NCBI GenBank assembly: GCA_021823635.1
Contig: JAKANT010000108.1
Coordinates: forward strand, 1 to 6,248
Length of the DNA stretch: 6,248 nucleotides
Direction of reading: 5' to 3'
DNA from: Pseudomonadota bacterium
Lineage (GTDB): Bacteria; Pseudomonadota; Gammaproteobacteria; Burkholderiales; Burkholderiaceae_F
Position numbers and translations under genes: made by a program. Positions 1 to 6,067 of this stretch are shown piece by piece. The notes beneath the pieces are model-generated. The model searched no databases. It saw only the letters and a list, made by a program, of their open reading frames with translations, and had not been told where the DNA came from. How positions within the stretch are numbered: the first letter of the stretch is position 1; every line of letters begins with the position of its first letter.

Positions 1-456
1 CCGTACGGCGTGGCCGCCTCGCTCGCGCATCCGGGGCGGCAGGTCGTCGTCGTCAGCGGCGACGGCGCATTCGGCATCAACGCGATGGAGATCGACACCG
101 CCAAGCGCCACGACGCCAAAGTCGTGTTCGTGATCGCCAACAACGCCGCCTGGAACATCGAGCGCTACGACCAGGAAACGAATTACGGCGGGCGCGTGGT
201 CGGCACCACGCTGCAGTACGCCGACTACGCGGCGATGGCGCGCGCGTTCGGCCTGCACGGCGAGCGCGTGACCGATCCGGCGCGCCTGGCGCAGGCGTTG
301 CGCGAAGCGTTCGCCCGCGCGCCGGCGCTACTCGACGTGGTGGTGACGCGCGATGCGCCGTCGTCGGACGCCGGCAAGGGGCTGGGCTGGGTGCCGGACT
401 ATCAGGCGCTGACCGCCTGGGACGATGCTGAGCGCCGGCGGCGCGCTGGCGATTGA
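1..456 (+). CDS. ThDP-dependent enzyme, acetolactate synthase / 2-hydroxyacyl-CoA lyase-like, C-terminal part
   Basis: The reading frame is open from base 1 to the TGA at 454-456, giving 151 residues; the true start lies left of the window, since family members run about 550 residues. The visible part is the C-terminal cofactor-binding (PP) domain. GDG at visible residues 20-22, followed by NN at 47-48, is the ThDP/Mg2+ pyrophosphate-binding motif. The hydrophobic VVVVS strand before it and VVFVIANN after it fit the fold. The stretch AWNIERYDQ after the NN suits the acetolactate synthase-like branch. These enzymes make or break C-C bonds next to a carbonyl (decarboxylases, carboligases, 2-hydroxyacyl-CoA lyases, oxalyl-CoA decarboxylases). 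The substrate-determining N-terminal and middle domains are missing here, so the exact reaction is open. The GTG at base 10 is internal, not a start. The next gene begins 14 bases after the stop, so it is probably the upstream member of the same operon. Confidence 0.88.
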   Translation, partial: PYGVAASLAHPGRQVVVVSGDGAFGINAMEIDTAKRHDAKVVFVIANNAAWNIERYDQETNYGGRVVGTTLQYADYAAMARAFGLHGERVTDPARLAQALREAFARAPALLDVVVTRDAPSSDAGKGLGWVPDYQALTAWDDAERRRRAGD

Positions 457-470
457 TCGGGCGCCCGGCA

Positions 471-2018
471 ATGTCGCTGCTAACGCTCGCTGAAGCGGTC
501 GCCGTCAACGCGGCCCTTTATCCGCACAAGATCGGCGCGTGCGACTCGAGCCGTGCGCTCACCTACCCGCAATGGGACGAACGCGCCAACCGGCTGGCCA
601 ACGCGCTGCTCGGTCTGGGGCTCGCGCCGGGCGATCGCTTCGCCATCCTCGCCTACAACTGCCTCGAGTGGATGGAGATCTATGTCGCCGCGGCCAAAGC
701 CGGCCTGATCGCGGTGCCGATCAACTTCCGCCTGCTCGGCCCGGAGATCCGCTACATCGTCGAAAACAGCGAGTCGCGCGCGCTGATCGTGCAGGACGAG
801 CTCGTCGAACGCAGCGAATCGATCCGGGCCGACCTGCCGGCCGACACGCAGTACATCCACTTCGGCGCCGCGAGCGCGCCCGCCGGCTATCGCAGTTACG
901 AGGCGCTGATCGCGCAAGCCGCTGCCACCACGCCGGCGGTGACGGTGGGCGCGCGCGATCCCTGGGCGTTGATGTACACCTCCGGCACGACCGGTAGACC
1001 GAAAGGCGCGATCCGCAGCCACGGCGCCGGCGCGCTGCTGTCGCTGATCACGGCGTTCGACATGGGCTTTACGCGCGACGACACGGCGCTGCTGGTGATG
1101 CCGATGTGCCATGCGAACTCGCTCTATTTCGGCGCTACGTTCGCGTACATCGGCGCCACCTGCCACGTGTACGACCGCGCCAGCTTCGATCCCGAGCATC
1201 TGCTGCGGACGTTCGCCGAGCGGCGCATCACGTTCACCTCGCTGGTGCCGACGCACTACATCATGATGCTCGCGCTGCCGCAGGAGGTGAAAGCGCGCTA
1301 CAGCGGCGCCAGCGTCACCAAGCTGATGATCTCGTCGGCGCCGGCGCGGCGCGACACCAAGCTGGCGATCATGGAGCAGTTCCGCAACTCGCGGCTGTTC
1401 GAGCTGTATGGCTCGAGCGAAGCGGGCTGGGTCACGCTGCTGCGCCCCGAAGAGCAGTTGACCAAGCTGGGGTCGGTGGGGCGCGAGTGGACCGGCAGCG
1501 GCCGCGTGCGCCTGCTCGACGAACGCGGCGACGACGTGCCGGAAGGCGAAGTGGGCGAGCTTTACTCGCGCACCCCCTACGTCTTCGACGGCTACTGGAA
1601 GCTGCCGGAGAAAACGGCGGAGGCGTTGCGCGGCCCGTACTGCACTGTCGGCGACATGGCGCGGCGCGATGCGGAGGGCTTCTACTACCTCGTCGATCGC
1701 AAGGCGAACATGATCATCAGCGGCGGCGAGAACGTGTATCCGTCGGAGGTGGAGAACGTGCTCGGCGCGCACCCTGCCGTGCAGGACGTGGCGGTGATCG
1801 GCGTGCCCGACGACAAATGGGGCGAAGCGGTGCACGCGGTGATCGTGCTGCGGCCGGGGGCGGCCGTCACCGAGGCGCAGATCATCGACTGGTGCAAGGA
1901 CAAGATCGCCGGCTACAAGCGCCCGCGTTCGGTCTCTTTCGTGCGCGACGAGGAGATGCCGCGCACCGCCACCGGCAAGATCCTGCACCGCGTGCTGCGC
2001 GAGCGGTTCGCGCGCTGA
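471..2018 (+). CDS. Acyl-CoA synthetase (AMP-forming, ANL superfamily)
   Basis: A 515-residue cytoplasmic ligase expected to activate a carboxylic acid with ATP to an acyl-adenylate and then to its CoA thioester. All core ANL motifs are present: P-loop YTSGTTGRPKG at residues 169-179; YGSSE at 313-317; VGD with the ribose-binding Asp at 395; the hinge DRK at 409-411; GGENVYPSE from 418; and PRTATGK near the end, with the catalytic lysine at 503. Length is normal for medium/long-chain or aryl/alicyclic acid ligases; the chain class cannot be read reliably. ATG 471 is chosen because the family N-terminus (a short lead, then AVNAALYPHKIGA) starts there. A TTG at 453 would add six residues and overlap the upstream stop as TTGA. 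Neither start has a clear Shine-Dalgarno, so coupling to the upstream gene is likely. Its presence beside a CoA-transferase means the operon has two independent ways to form CoA esters. Confidence 0.93.
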   Translation: MSLLTLAEAVAVNAALYPHKIGACDSSRALTYPQWDERANRLANALLGLGLAPGDRFAILAYNCLEWMEIYVAAAKAGLIAVPINFRLLGPEIRYIVENSESRALIVQDELVERSESIRADLPADTQYIHFGAASAPAGYRSYEALIAQAAATTPAVTVGARDPWALMYTSGTTGRPKGAIRSHGAGALLSLITAFDMGFTRDDTALLVMPMCHANSLYFGATFAYIGATCHVYDRASFDPEHLLRTFAERRITFTSLVPTHYIMMLALPQEVKARYSGASVTKLMISSAPARRDTKLAIMEQFRNSRLFELYGSSEAGWVTLLRPEEQLTKLGSVGREWTGSGRVRLLDERGDDVPEGEVGELYSRTPYVFDGYWKLPEKTAEALRGPYCTVGDMARRDAEGFYYLVDRKANMIISGGENVYPSEVENVLGAHPAVQDVAVIGVPDDKWGEAVHAVIVLRPGAAVTEAQIIDWCKDKIAGYKRPRSVSFVRDEEMPRTATGKILHRVLRERFAR

Positions 2019-2020
2019 GC

Positions 2021-2035
2021 GCCGCCTGCGGCGGC
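2021..2035 (+). other. Small GC hairpin after the ligase stop
   Basis: Three bases after the TGA of the ligase, GCCGCC-TGC-GGCGGC forms a perfect 6-bp stem with a 3-base loop. No T-run follows, so it is not a standard intrinsic terminator. It may slow polymerase, protect mRNA ends, or be chance in GC-rich DNA. It sits in the only sizeable gap of the window (2019-2085). Confidence 0.3.
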
Positions 2036-2073
2036 CGCCGGCTCGCTACGATGCGGGGCGCAAAGCACGCGAG

Positions 2074-2081
2074 GGGAGGGG
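2074..2081 (+). promoter_or_regulatory. Ribosome binding site for the SDR gene
   Basis: A purine tract GGGAGGGG, with the GGAGG core at 2075-2079, lies 6 bases before ATG 2086. It is the strongest Shine-Dalgarno in the window and fixes the SDR start. The other internal genes rely on weak sites or stop/start coupling. The SDR may therefore be translated independently of the ligase. Confidence 0.75.
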
Positions 2082-2085
2082 ATCG

Positions 2086-2838
2086 ATGGGCAGATTGCAG
2101 GGCAAGGTGGCGATCGTCACCGGCGCGGCGAGCGGCTTCGGCGCCGAGATCGCGCGCCGCTACGTGGCCGAAGGCGCGCGGGTGGCGATCGGCGACATCA
2201 ACGAAGCCGGCGCGCAGGCGGTGGCCTCGGCATCGGGTAATGCGGCGTTCGCGCTGCCGTGCGACGTGGCACGGCGCGCCGACGTCGAGCGGCTGGTCGC
2301 GGCCACGCTGGAGCGTTTCGGGCGGCTGGACATCGTGGTCAACAACGCCGGCTTCACGCACCGGAACATGCCGCTGCTGGAGGTCGACGAACAGACCTTC
2401 GACCGCGTCTATGCGGTCAACGTGAAGTCGGTCTACTACATGACGCTCGCCGTCGTGCCGATCCTGCGCCAACAGCGCGGCGGCGTGATCCTGAACATCG
2501 GTTCGACCGCCGGCATCCGGCCGCGGCCGGGGCTGACCTGGTACAACGGCTCCAAGGGCGCGGTCAACCTGCTGTCGAAGTCGATGGCGGTGGAACTCGC
2601 GCCCGACGGCATCCGCGTCAACGCGATCTGCCCGGTGATCGGCGCCACCGGCATGCTGGAGCTGTTCATGGGCGCGCCCGATACACCGGAGAACCGCGCC
2701 CGGTTCATCGCCACGATTCCGCTCGGACGGCTGTCGGAACCGAGCGACGTAGCCAGCGCCGCGGTGTTTCTCGCCTCCGACGAGGCGCAGTTCATCACCG
2801 GGGTCGAGTTTCCGGTCGATGGCGGACGCACGATTTGA
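2086..2838 (+). CDS. Short-chain dehydrogenase/reductase (SDR), classical type
   Basis: A 250-residue NAD(P)-dependent oxidoreductase of the classical SDR family. Seen: cofactor motif TGAASGFG at residues 12-19; NNAG at 86-89; and the catalytic tetrad Asn112, Ser140, Tyr153, Lys157 (YNGSK). The protein ends in the usual ITGVEFPVDGG segment. Asp37 at the end of the second beta strand (AIGDIN) favours NAD(H) over NADP(H), which points to oxidation of a hydroxyl group in catabolism. Family members are often annotated as 3-oxoacyl-ACP reductase or glucose dehydrogenase, but those names do not fix the substrate. In this operon a hydroxyacyl-CoA or hydroxy acid is the plausible substrate (inference). 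The start ATG 2086 has a strong ribosome binding site. Its last 20 bases overlap the next gene in another frame, implying translational coupling. Confidence 0.93.
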   Translation: MGRLQGKVAIVTGAASGFGAEIARRYVAEGARVAIGDINEAGAQAVASASGNAAFALPCDVARRADVERLVAATLERFGRLDIVVNNAGFTHRNMPLLEVDEQTFDRVYAVNVKSVYYMTLAVVPILRQQRGGVILNIGSTAGIRPRPGLTWYNGSKGAVNLLSKSMAVELAPDGIRVNAICPVIGATGMLELFMGAPDTPENRARFIATIPLGRLSEPSDVASAAVFLASDEAQFITGVEFPVDGGRTI

Positions 2839-3688
2839 ACCTGTGCACGCGCCGCCTTGGCGCGACTGGATCGGCCGCGAGGAACGGCGCGAGGACGTGG
2901 TGACCGCCGCGCCGCTGGCGGCATGGTTCGCCACGCTGGACCGCGACGATGCGCCGCCGCGCGCGGGCGACGCGCTGCCGCCGCTTGCGCACTGGCTGTA
3001 TTTCCTGCCGCTGGCGAAGACGGGCGAACTCGGGCCAGACGGCCATCCGAAGCGCGGCGGCTTTCTGCCGCCTGTGCCGTTGCCGCGCCGCATGTGGGCG
3101 GGCGGCCGCTTCGAATTCCTGCAGCCGCTGCGCGTGGGCGAAGCCGTGACGCGCGTCTCGCGCATCGTGGCCGTGAGCGCCAAGCGCGGCCGCAGCGGGG
3201 AGCTGGTGTTCGTCACCGTCCGCCACGAGATCGCGGGGCCGCGCGGACTGGCGCTCACGGAGGAGCACGACATCGTGTACCGCGATCTGCCGGCCGCCGA
3301 TGCGCCGGCCGCGCAGCCGGTGGCCGCGCCGACCGACGAGACCTTCGCGCGCGAGATCGCGCCCGATTCCGTGCTGCTGTTCCGCTATTCGGCGCTGACC
3401 TTCAACGGCCACCGCATCCACTACGACCGCACGTATGCGACCGCGGTCGAGGGCTATCCGGGGCTCGTCGTGCACGGCCCGTTGATCGCGACGCTGCTGG
3501 TGGACTTGCTGCGGCAGCACGTGCCGGACGCGGCGTTGCAGACGTTCGAGTTCAAGGCGATCGCGCCGTTGTTCGACATTCATCGTTTCACCGTCTGCGG
3601 CAAGCCCGACGGCGGCCGGCGCTTCGCGTTGTGGGCGCGCGATTATCGCGGGGCGCTGGCGATGCAGGCGCGAGCGGAGATCGTCTGA
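2819..3688 (+). CDS. MaoC/HTD2-like acyl-CoA hydratase (itaconyl-CoA / mesaconyl-C4-CoA hydratase-like)
   Basis: A 289-residue protein of the double-hot-dog (FAS1-like/HTD2) dehydratase type: an N-terminal hot-dog region to about residue 140, an Ala/Pro-rich linker near 160-172, then the catalytic hot-dog. The hydratase signature is FNGHRIHYD at 195-203, with His201 and the paired Asn196 (N-x4-H, where single-domain R-hydratases have Asp), followed by GYPGLVVHGP at 212-221. Known members of this branch with the same length and signature hydrate mesaconyl-C4-CoA or itaconyl-CoA to citramalyl-CoA; mitochondrial HTD2 acts on acyl-ACP. With the CaiB transferase and CitE lyase downstream, the first role is favoured (inference). 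ATG 2819 overlaps the SDR end by 20 bases; an in-frame GTG at 2843 would start 4 bases after the SDR stop and cannot be excluded. No strong Shine-Dalgarno precedes either, so coupling is likely. Confidence 0.85.
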   Translation: MADARFEPVHAPPWRDWIGREERREDVVTAAPLAAWFATLDRDDAPPRAGDALPPLAHWLYFLPLAKTGELGPDGHPKRGGFLPPVPLPRRMWAGGRFEFLQPLRVGEAVTRVSRIVAVSAKRGRSGELVFVTVRHEIAGPRGLALTEEHDIVYRDLPAADAPAAQPVAAPTDETFAREIAPDSVLLFRYSALTFNGHRIHYDRTYATAVEGYPGLVVHGPLIATLLVDLLRQHVPDAALQTFEFKAIAPLFDIHRFTVCGKPDGGRRFALWARDYRGALAMQARAEIV

Positions 3689-3696
3689 ACGAGGCC

Positions 3697-4860
3697 ATGC
3701 GCGGCGACTTCGACGACCGATACGCCGAGATCCGCGACGCGGTGCGCGCGCTGTGCGCGCAGTTTCCGGACGACTATCACCGCCGCGTCGACGCCGAGCG
3801 CCGTTATCCGGAGGAATTCGTCGCCGCGTTGACGAAGGCCGGCTGGCTGGCGGCGATGATCCCGCAGCAGTACGGCGGCGCCGGGCTCGGGCTGGCCGAG
3901 GCGTCGGTGATCCTGGAGGAGATCAACCGCAGCGGGGCCAATGCCGGCGCCTGCCACGGCCAGATGTACAACATGGGCACGCTGCTGCGCCATGGCAGCG
4001 AAGCGCAGAAGCGGCTCTTTCTGCCGAAGATCGCGAGCGGCGAGTGGCGGCTGCAGTCGATGGGCGTCACCGAACCTTCCGCCGGCACGGACACGGCCAG
4101 CATCAGGACCACCGCGGTGCGCAACGGCGACCGCTACGTCGTCAACGGCCAGAAGGTGTGGATCTCGCGCGTGCAGCACTCGGACTGGATGATCCTGCTG
4201 GCGCGCACCACGCCGCTGGCGCAGGTGAAGAAAAAGACCGAAGGCCTGTCGCTGTTCCTGGTCGATCTGCGCGCCGCCGAGCGAACCGGCATGACCGTGC
4301 GGCCGATCGCCAACATGGTCAACCACGAAACGAACGAACTGTTCTTCGACAATCTCGAGATCCCGGCCGACAACCTGATCGGCGAGGAAGGCCGGGGCTT
4401 TCGCTACATCCTGGACGGACTGAACGCCGAGCGCACGCTGATCGCCGCCGAGTGTATCGGCGACGGCTACTGGTTCGTCGAGCGCGCGACGCGCTACGCG
4501 AACGCGCGCGTCGTGTTCGGCCGTCCGATCGGCGCCAACCAGGGGGTGCAGTTTCCGCTCGCCGAGAACTTCATCGAGATCGAGGCCGCCAACCTGATGC
4601 GCTGGCGCGCCTGCGAACTGTTCGACGCCAACCGGCCATGCGGCGCGCAGGCGAACATGGCCAAGTATCTGGCGGCGAAAGCGAGCTGGGAGGCGGCCAA
4701 CGCCTGCCTGCAGGTTCACGGCGGCTACGGCTTCGCGCACGAATACGACGTCGAGCGCAAGTTCCGCGAGACGCGGCTGTACCAGGTGGCGCCGGTCTCG
4801 ACCAACCTGATCCTCGCCTACGTGGCCGAGCACCTGCTCGGGCTGCCGCGTTCGTTCTGA
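3697..4860 (+). CDS. Acyl-CoA dehydrogenase (FAD-dependent)
   Basis: A 387-residue flavoprotein of standard family length that should introduce a 2,3-double bond into an acyl-CoA and pass electrons to ETF. Seen: MIPQQYGGAGLG in the N-terminal helical domain; TEPSAGTD at 125-132; NGQKVWIS at 150-157; FGRPIG from 274; and HGGYG at 341-345. The C-terminal YEGT site, whose Glu is the base in short/medium-chain enzymes, is here Tyr362-Gln363-Val-Ala, so that Glu is absent. Instead Glu245 in LNAERTL lines up with the helix-G base of isovaleryl-CoA dehydrogenase (LDLERL), suggesting a relocated base and perhaps a branched substrate. Methylsuccinyl-CoA or a similar C5 ester would suit the context, but that is inference. 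The start ATG 3697 lies 8 bases after the hydratase stop, with a weak GAGG close by. The stop is 2 bases before the next start. Confidence 0.92.
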   Translation: MRGDFDDRYAEIRDAVRALCAQFPDDYHRRVDAERRYPEEFVAALTKAGWLAAMIPQQYGGAGLGLAEASVILEEINRSGANAGACHGQMYNMGTLLRHGSEAQKRLFLPKIASGEWRLQSMGVTEPSAGTDTASIRTTAVRNGDRYVVNGQKVWISRVQHSDWMILLARTTPLAQVKKKTEGLSLFLVDLRAAERTGMTVRPIANMVNHETNELFFDNLEIPADNLIGEEGRGFRYILDGLNAERTLIAAECIGDGYWFVERATRYANARVVFGRPIGANQGVQFPLAENFIEIEAANLMRWRACELFDANRPCGAQANMAKYLAAKASWEAANACLQVHGGYGFAHEYDVERKFRETRLYQVAPVSTNLILAYVAEHLLGLPRSF

Positions 4861-4862
4861 CC

Positions 4863-6053
4863 ATGGCGGCGCTCGCCGGCATCACCGTGGTGGCGCTCGA
4901 GCACGCGATCGCGGCGCCGTTTTGCACGCGGCAACTGGCCGATCTGGGCGCGCGCGTGATCAAGATCGAGCGGCCCGGCGCCGGCGACTTCGCGCGCGCC
5001 TACGACGCGCGCGTGCGCGGGCTTTCGTCGCACTTCGTGTGGACCAACCGCAGCAAGGAAAGCGTGACGCTCGATCTGAAGCACGCGGCGGCGCCGGGGA
5101 TCCTCGAGCGGTTGCTGGCGCGCGCCGACGTCCTAGTGCAAAACCTCGCGCCCGGCGCCGCCGCGCGTCTGGGGCTGTCCTTCGCCGCCCTGCACGACCG
5201 CCATCCGCGCCTGATCGTGTGCGACATCTCGGGTTACGGCGACGATCCGCAGCGGCCCGGACCGTATCGCGACAAGAAGGCCTACGACCTGCTGATCCAG
5301 AGCGAGTCGGGCTTCCTGTCGATCACCGGAACGGCGGACGAGCCGGCCAAGGCCGGCTGCTCGATCGCCGACATCGCTGCCGGCATGTATGCGTTCAGCC
5401 AAGTGCTGGCGGCGCTGATCGAGCGCGGCCGCAGCGGCCGCGGCCGACGCATCGACGTGTCGATGCTCGAGTGCATGGCCGAGTGGATGGGCTATCCGCT
5501 GTATTACGCGTTCGACGGCGCCGAGCCGCCGCCGCGCAGCGGCGCGGCGCACGCGACGATCTACCCGTACGGGCCGTTTCCGACCGGCGACGGCCAAACC
5601 GTGATGTTGGGGCTGCAAAACGAGCGCGAATGGCGCGTGTTCTGCGAGCGCGTCCTCGAGCAGCCGCAACTGGTGGCCGATCCGCGCTTTGCCTCCAACG
5701 CCGCCCGCAACGCCGCGCGCGAGGCGCTGCGCGAAATCATCGTCGCCGCGTTCGCGCCGCTGACCGCGGAGCAGGTGGCGGCGCGCCTGGATGCCGCCGG
5801 CATCGCCAACGCGCGCGTGAACACGATGCGCGACCTGTGGCGGCACCCGCAGCTCGAAGCGCGCCGCCGGTGGGTCGAGATCGACACGCCGGCCGGCCGC
5901 ATTCCGGCGCTGCTGCCGCCGGGCATCTCCGGCCCGGACGCCGCGCGCATGGGCCCGGTGCCGGCCTTGGGCCAACACACCGACGCGGTGCTGGCCGAGA
6001 TCGGCTACGGGCGCGCCGAGATCGAACGGCTGCGCGCCGAGGGCGCGATTTGA
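4863..6053 (+). CDS. Class III CoA-transferase (CaiB/BaiF/Frc family)
   Basis: A 396-residue protein, normal length for family III CoA-transferases, which move CoA between two carboxylic acids through an aspartyl-CoA thioester. Seen: N-terminal KIERPGAGDFAR at residues 34-45; SGYGDDPQRPGPYRDKKAYD reaching residue 142; SG at 149-150; CSIADIAAGM with the expected catalytic Asp at 170, equivalent to Asp169 of formyl-CoA transferase; and RIDVSM near 196-201. Family members include formyl-CoA:oxalate, succinyl-CoA:itaconate, mesaconyl-CoA C1:C4 and carnitine CoA-transferases, as well as the alpha-methylacyl-CoA racemases. The sequence alone does not separate these, but adjacency to the HTD2-like hydratase and the CitE-like lyase favours an itaconate- or mesaconate-type acceptor. 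The ATG starts 2 bases after the dehydrogenase stop; no separate strong ribosome site is seen, so it is probably translated by coupling. Confidence 0.92.
   Translation: MAALAGITVVALEHAIAAPFCTRQLADLGARVIKIERPGAGDFARAYDARVRGLSSHFVWTNRSKESVTLDLKHAAAPGILERLLARADVLVQNLAPGAAARLGLSFAALHDRHPRLIVCDISGYGDDPQRPGPYRDKKAYDLLIQSESGFLSITGTADEPAKAGCSIADIAAGMYAFSQVLAALIERGRSGRGRRIDVSMLECMAEWMGYPLYYAFDGAEPPPRSGAAHATIYPYGPFPTGDGQTVMLGLQNEREWRVFCERVLEQPQLVADPRFASNAARNAAREALREIIVAAFAPLTAEQVAARLDAAGIANARVNTMRDLWRHPQLEARRRWVEIDTPAGRIPALLPPGISGPDAARMGPVPALGQHTDAVLAEIGYGRAEIERLRAEGAI
5424..5442. repeat. 19-bp near-perfect palindrome with two NotI octamers
   Basis: Two GCGGCCGC octamers (5425-5432 and 5434-5441) are separated by a single A; with one flanking base each side they form a 19-bp palindrome with an unpaired centre. 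It lies inside the CoA-transferase gene and encodes the Arg/Gly-rich turn before RIDVSM, a conserved part of the protein, so codon choice in GC-rich DNA explains it adequately. Confidence 0.6.
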
Positions 6054-6067
6054 ACCGGGCCGATGCG

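Noticed and set aside
480..1988. Long open frame on the minus strand (about 500 codons) opposite the acyl-CoA synthetase
   Set aside because: Its translation is rich in Arg, His and Ala with no recognisable motif, and the plus strand carries a complete, motif-bearing ligase. Long antisense frames are expected in DNA with G/C-rich third positions.
2047..2052. TACGAT as a possible -10 promoter box before the SDR
   Set aside because: Only four of six consensus bases and no -35-like hexamer at a suitable distance; too weak to call.
2051..2085. ATG at 2051 as an upstream start for the SDR
   Set aside because: It is in a different frame from the SDR, and the strong ribosome site belongs to ATG 2086.
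1882..3273. Long minus-strand open frame spanning the ligase end, the SDR and the hydratase start
   Set aside because: It crosses three well-supported plus-strand genes, has low-complexity Arg/Ala/Ser composition and no family features.
2857..3696. Upstream extension of the acyl-CoA dehydrogenase frame
   Set aside because: The frame stays open upstream, but the translation is Arg/Ala-rich noise overlapping the hydratase; dehydrogenase homology begins at ATG 3697, giving normal family length.
3753..4862. Upstream extension of the CoA-transferase frame
   Set aside because: It overlaps the whole dehydrogenase with low-complexity translation; CaiB-type homology starts at ATG 4863.
5424..5442. 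Tandem NotI-octamer palindrome as a protein-binding or recombination site
   Set aside because: It lies within a conserved coding motif and is explained by GC-rich Arg/Gly codons; no second copy was noticed elsewhere in the window.
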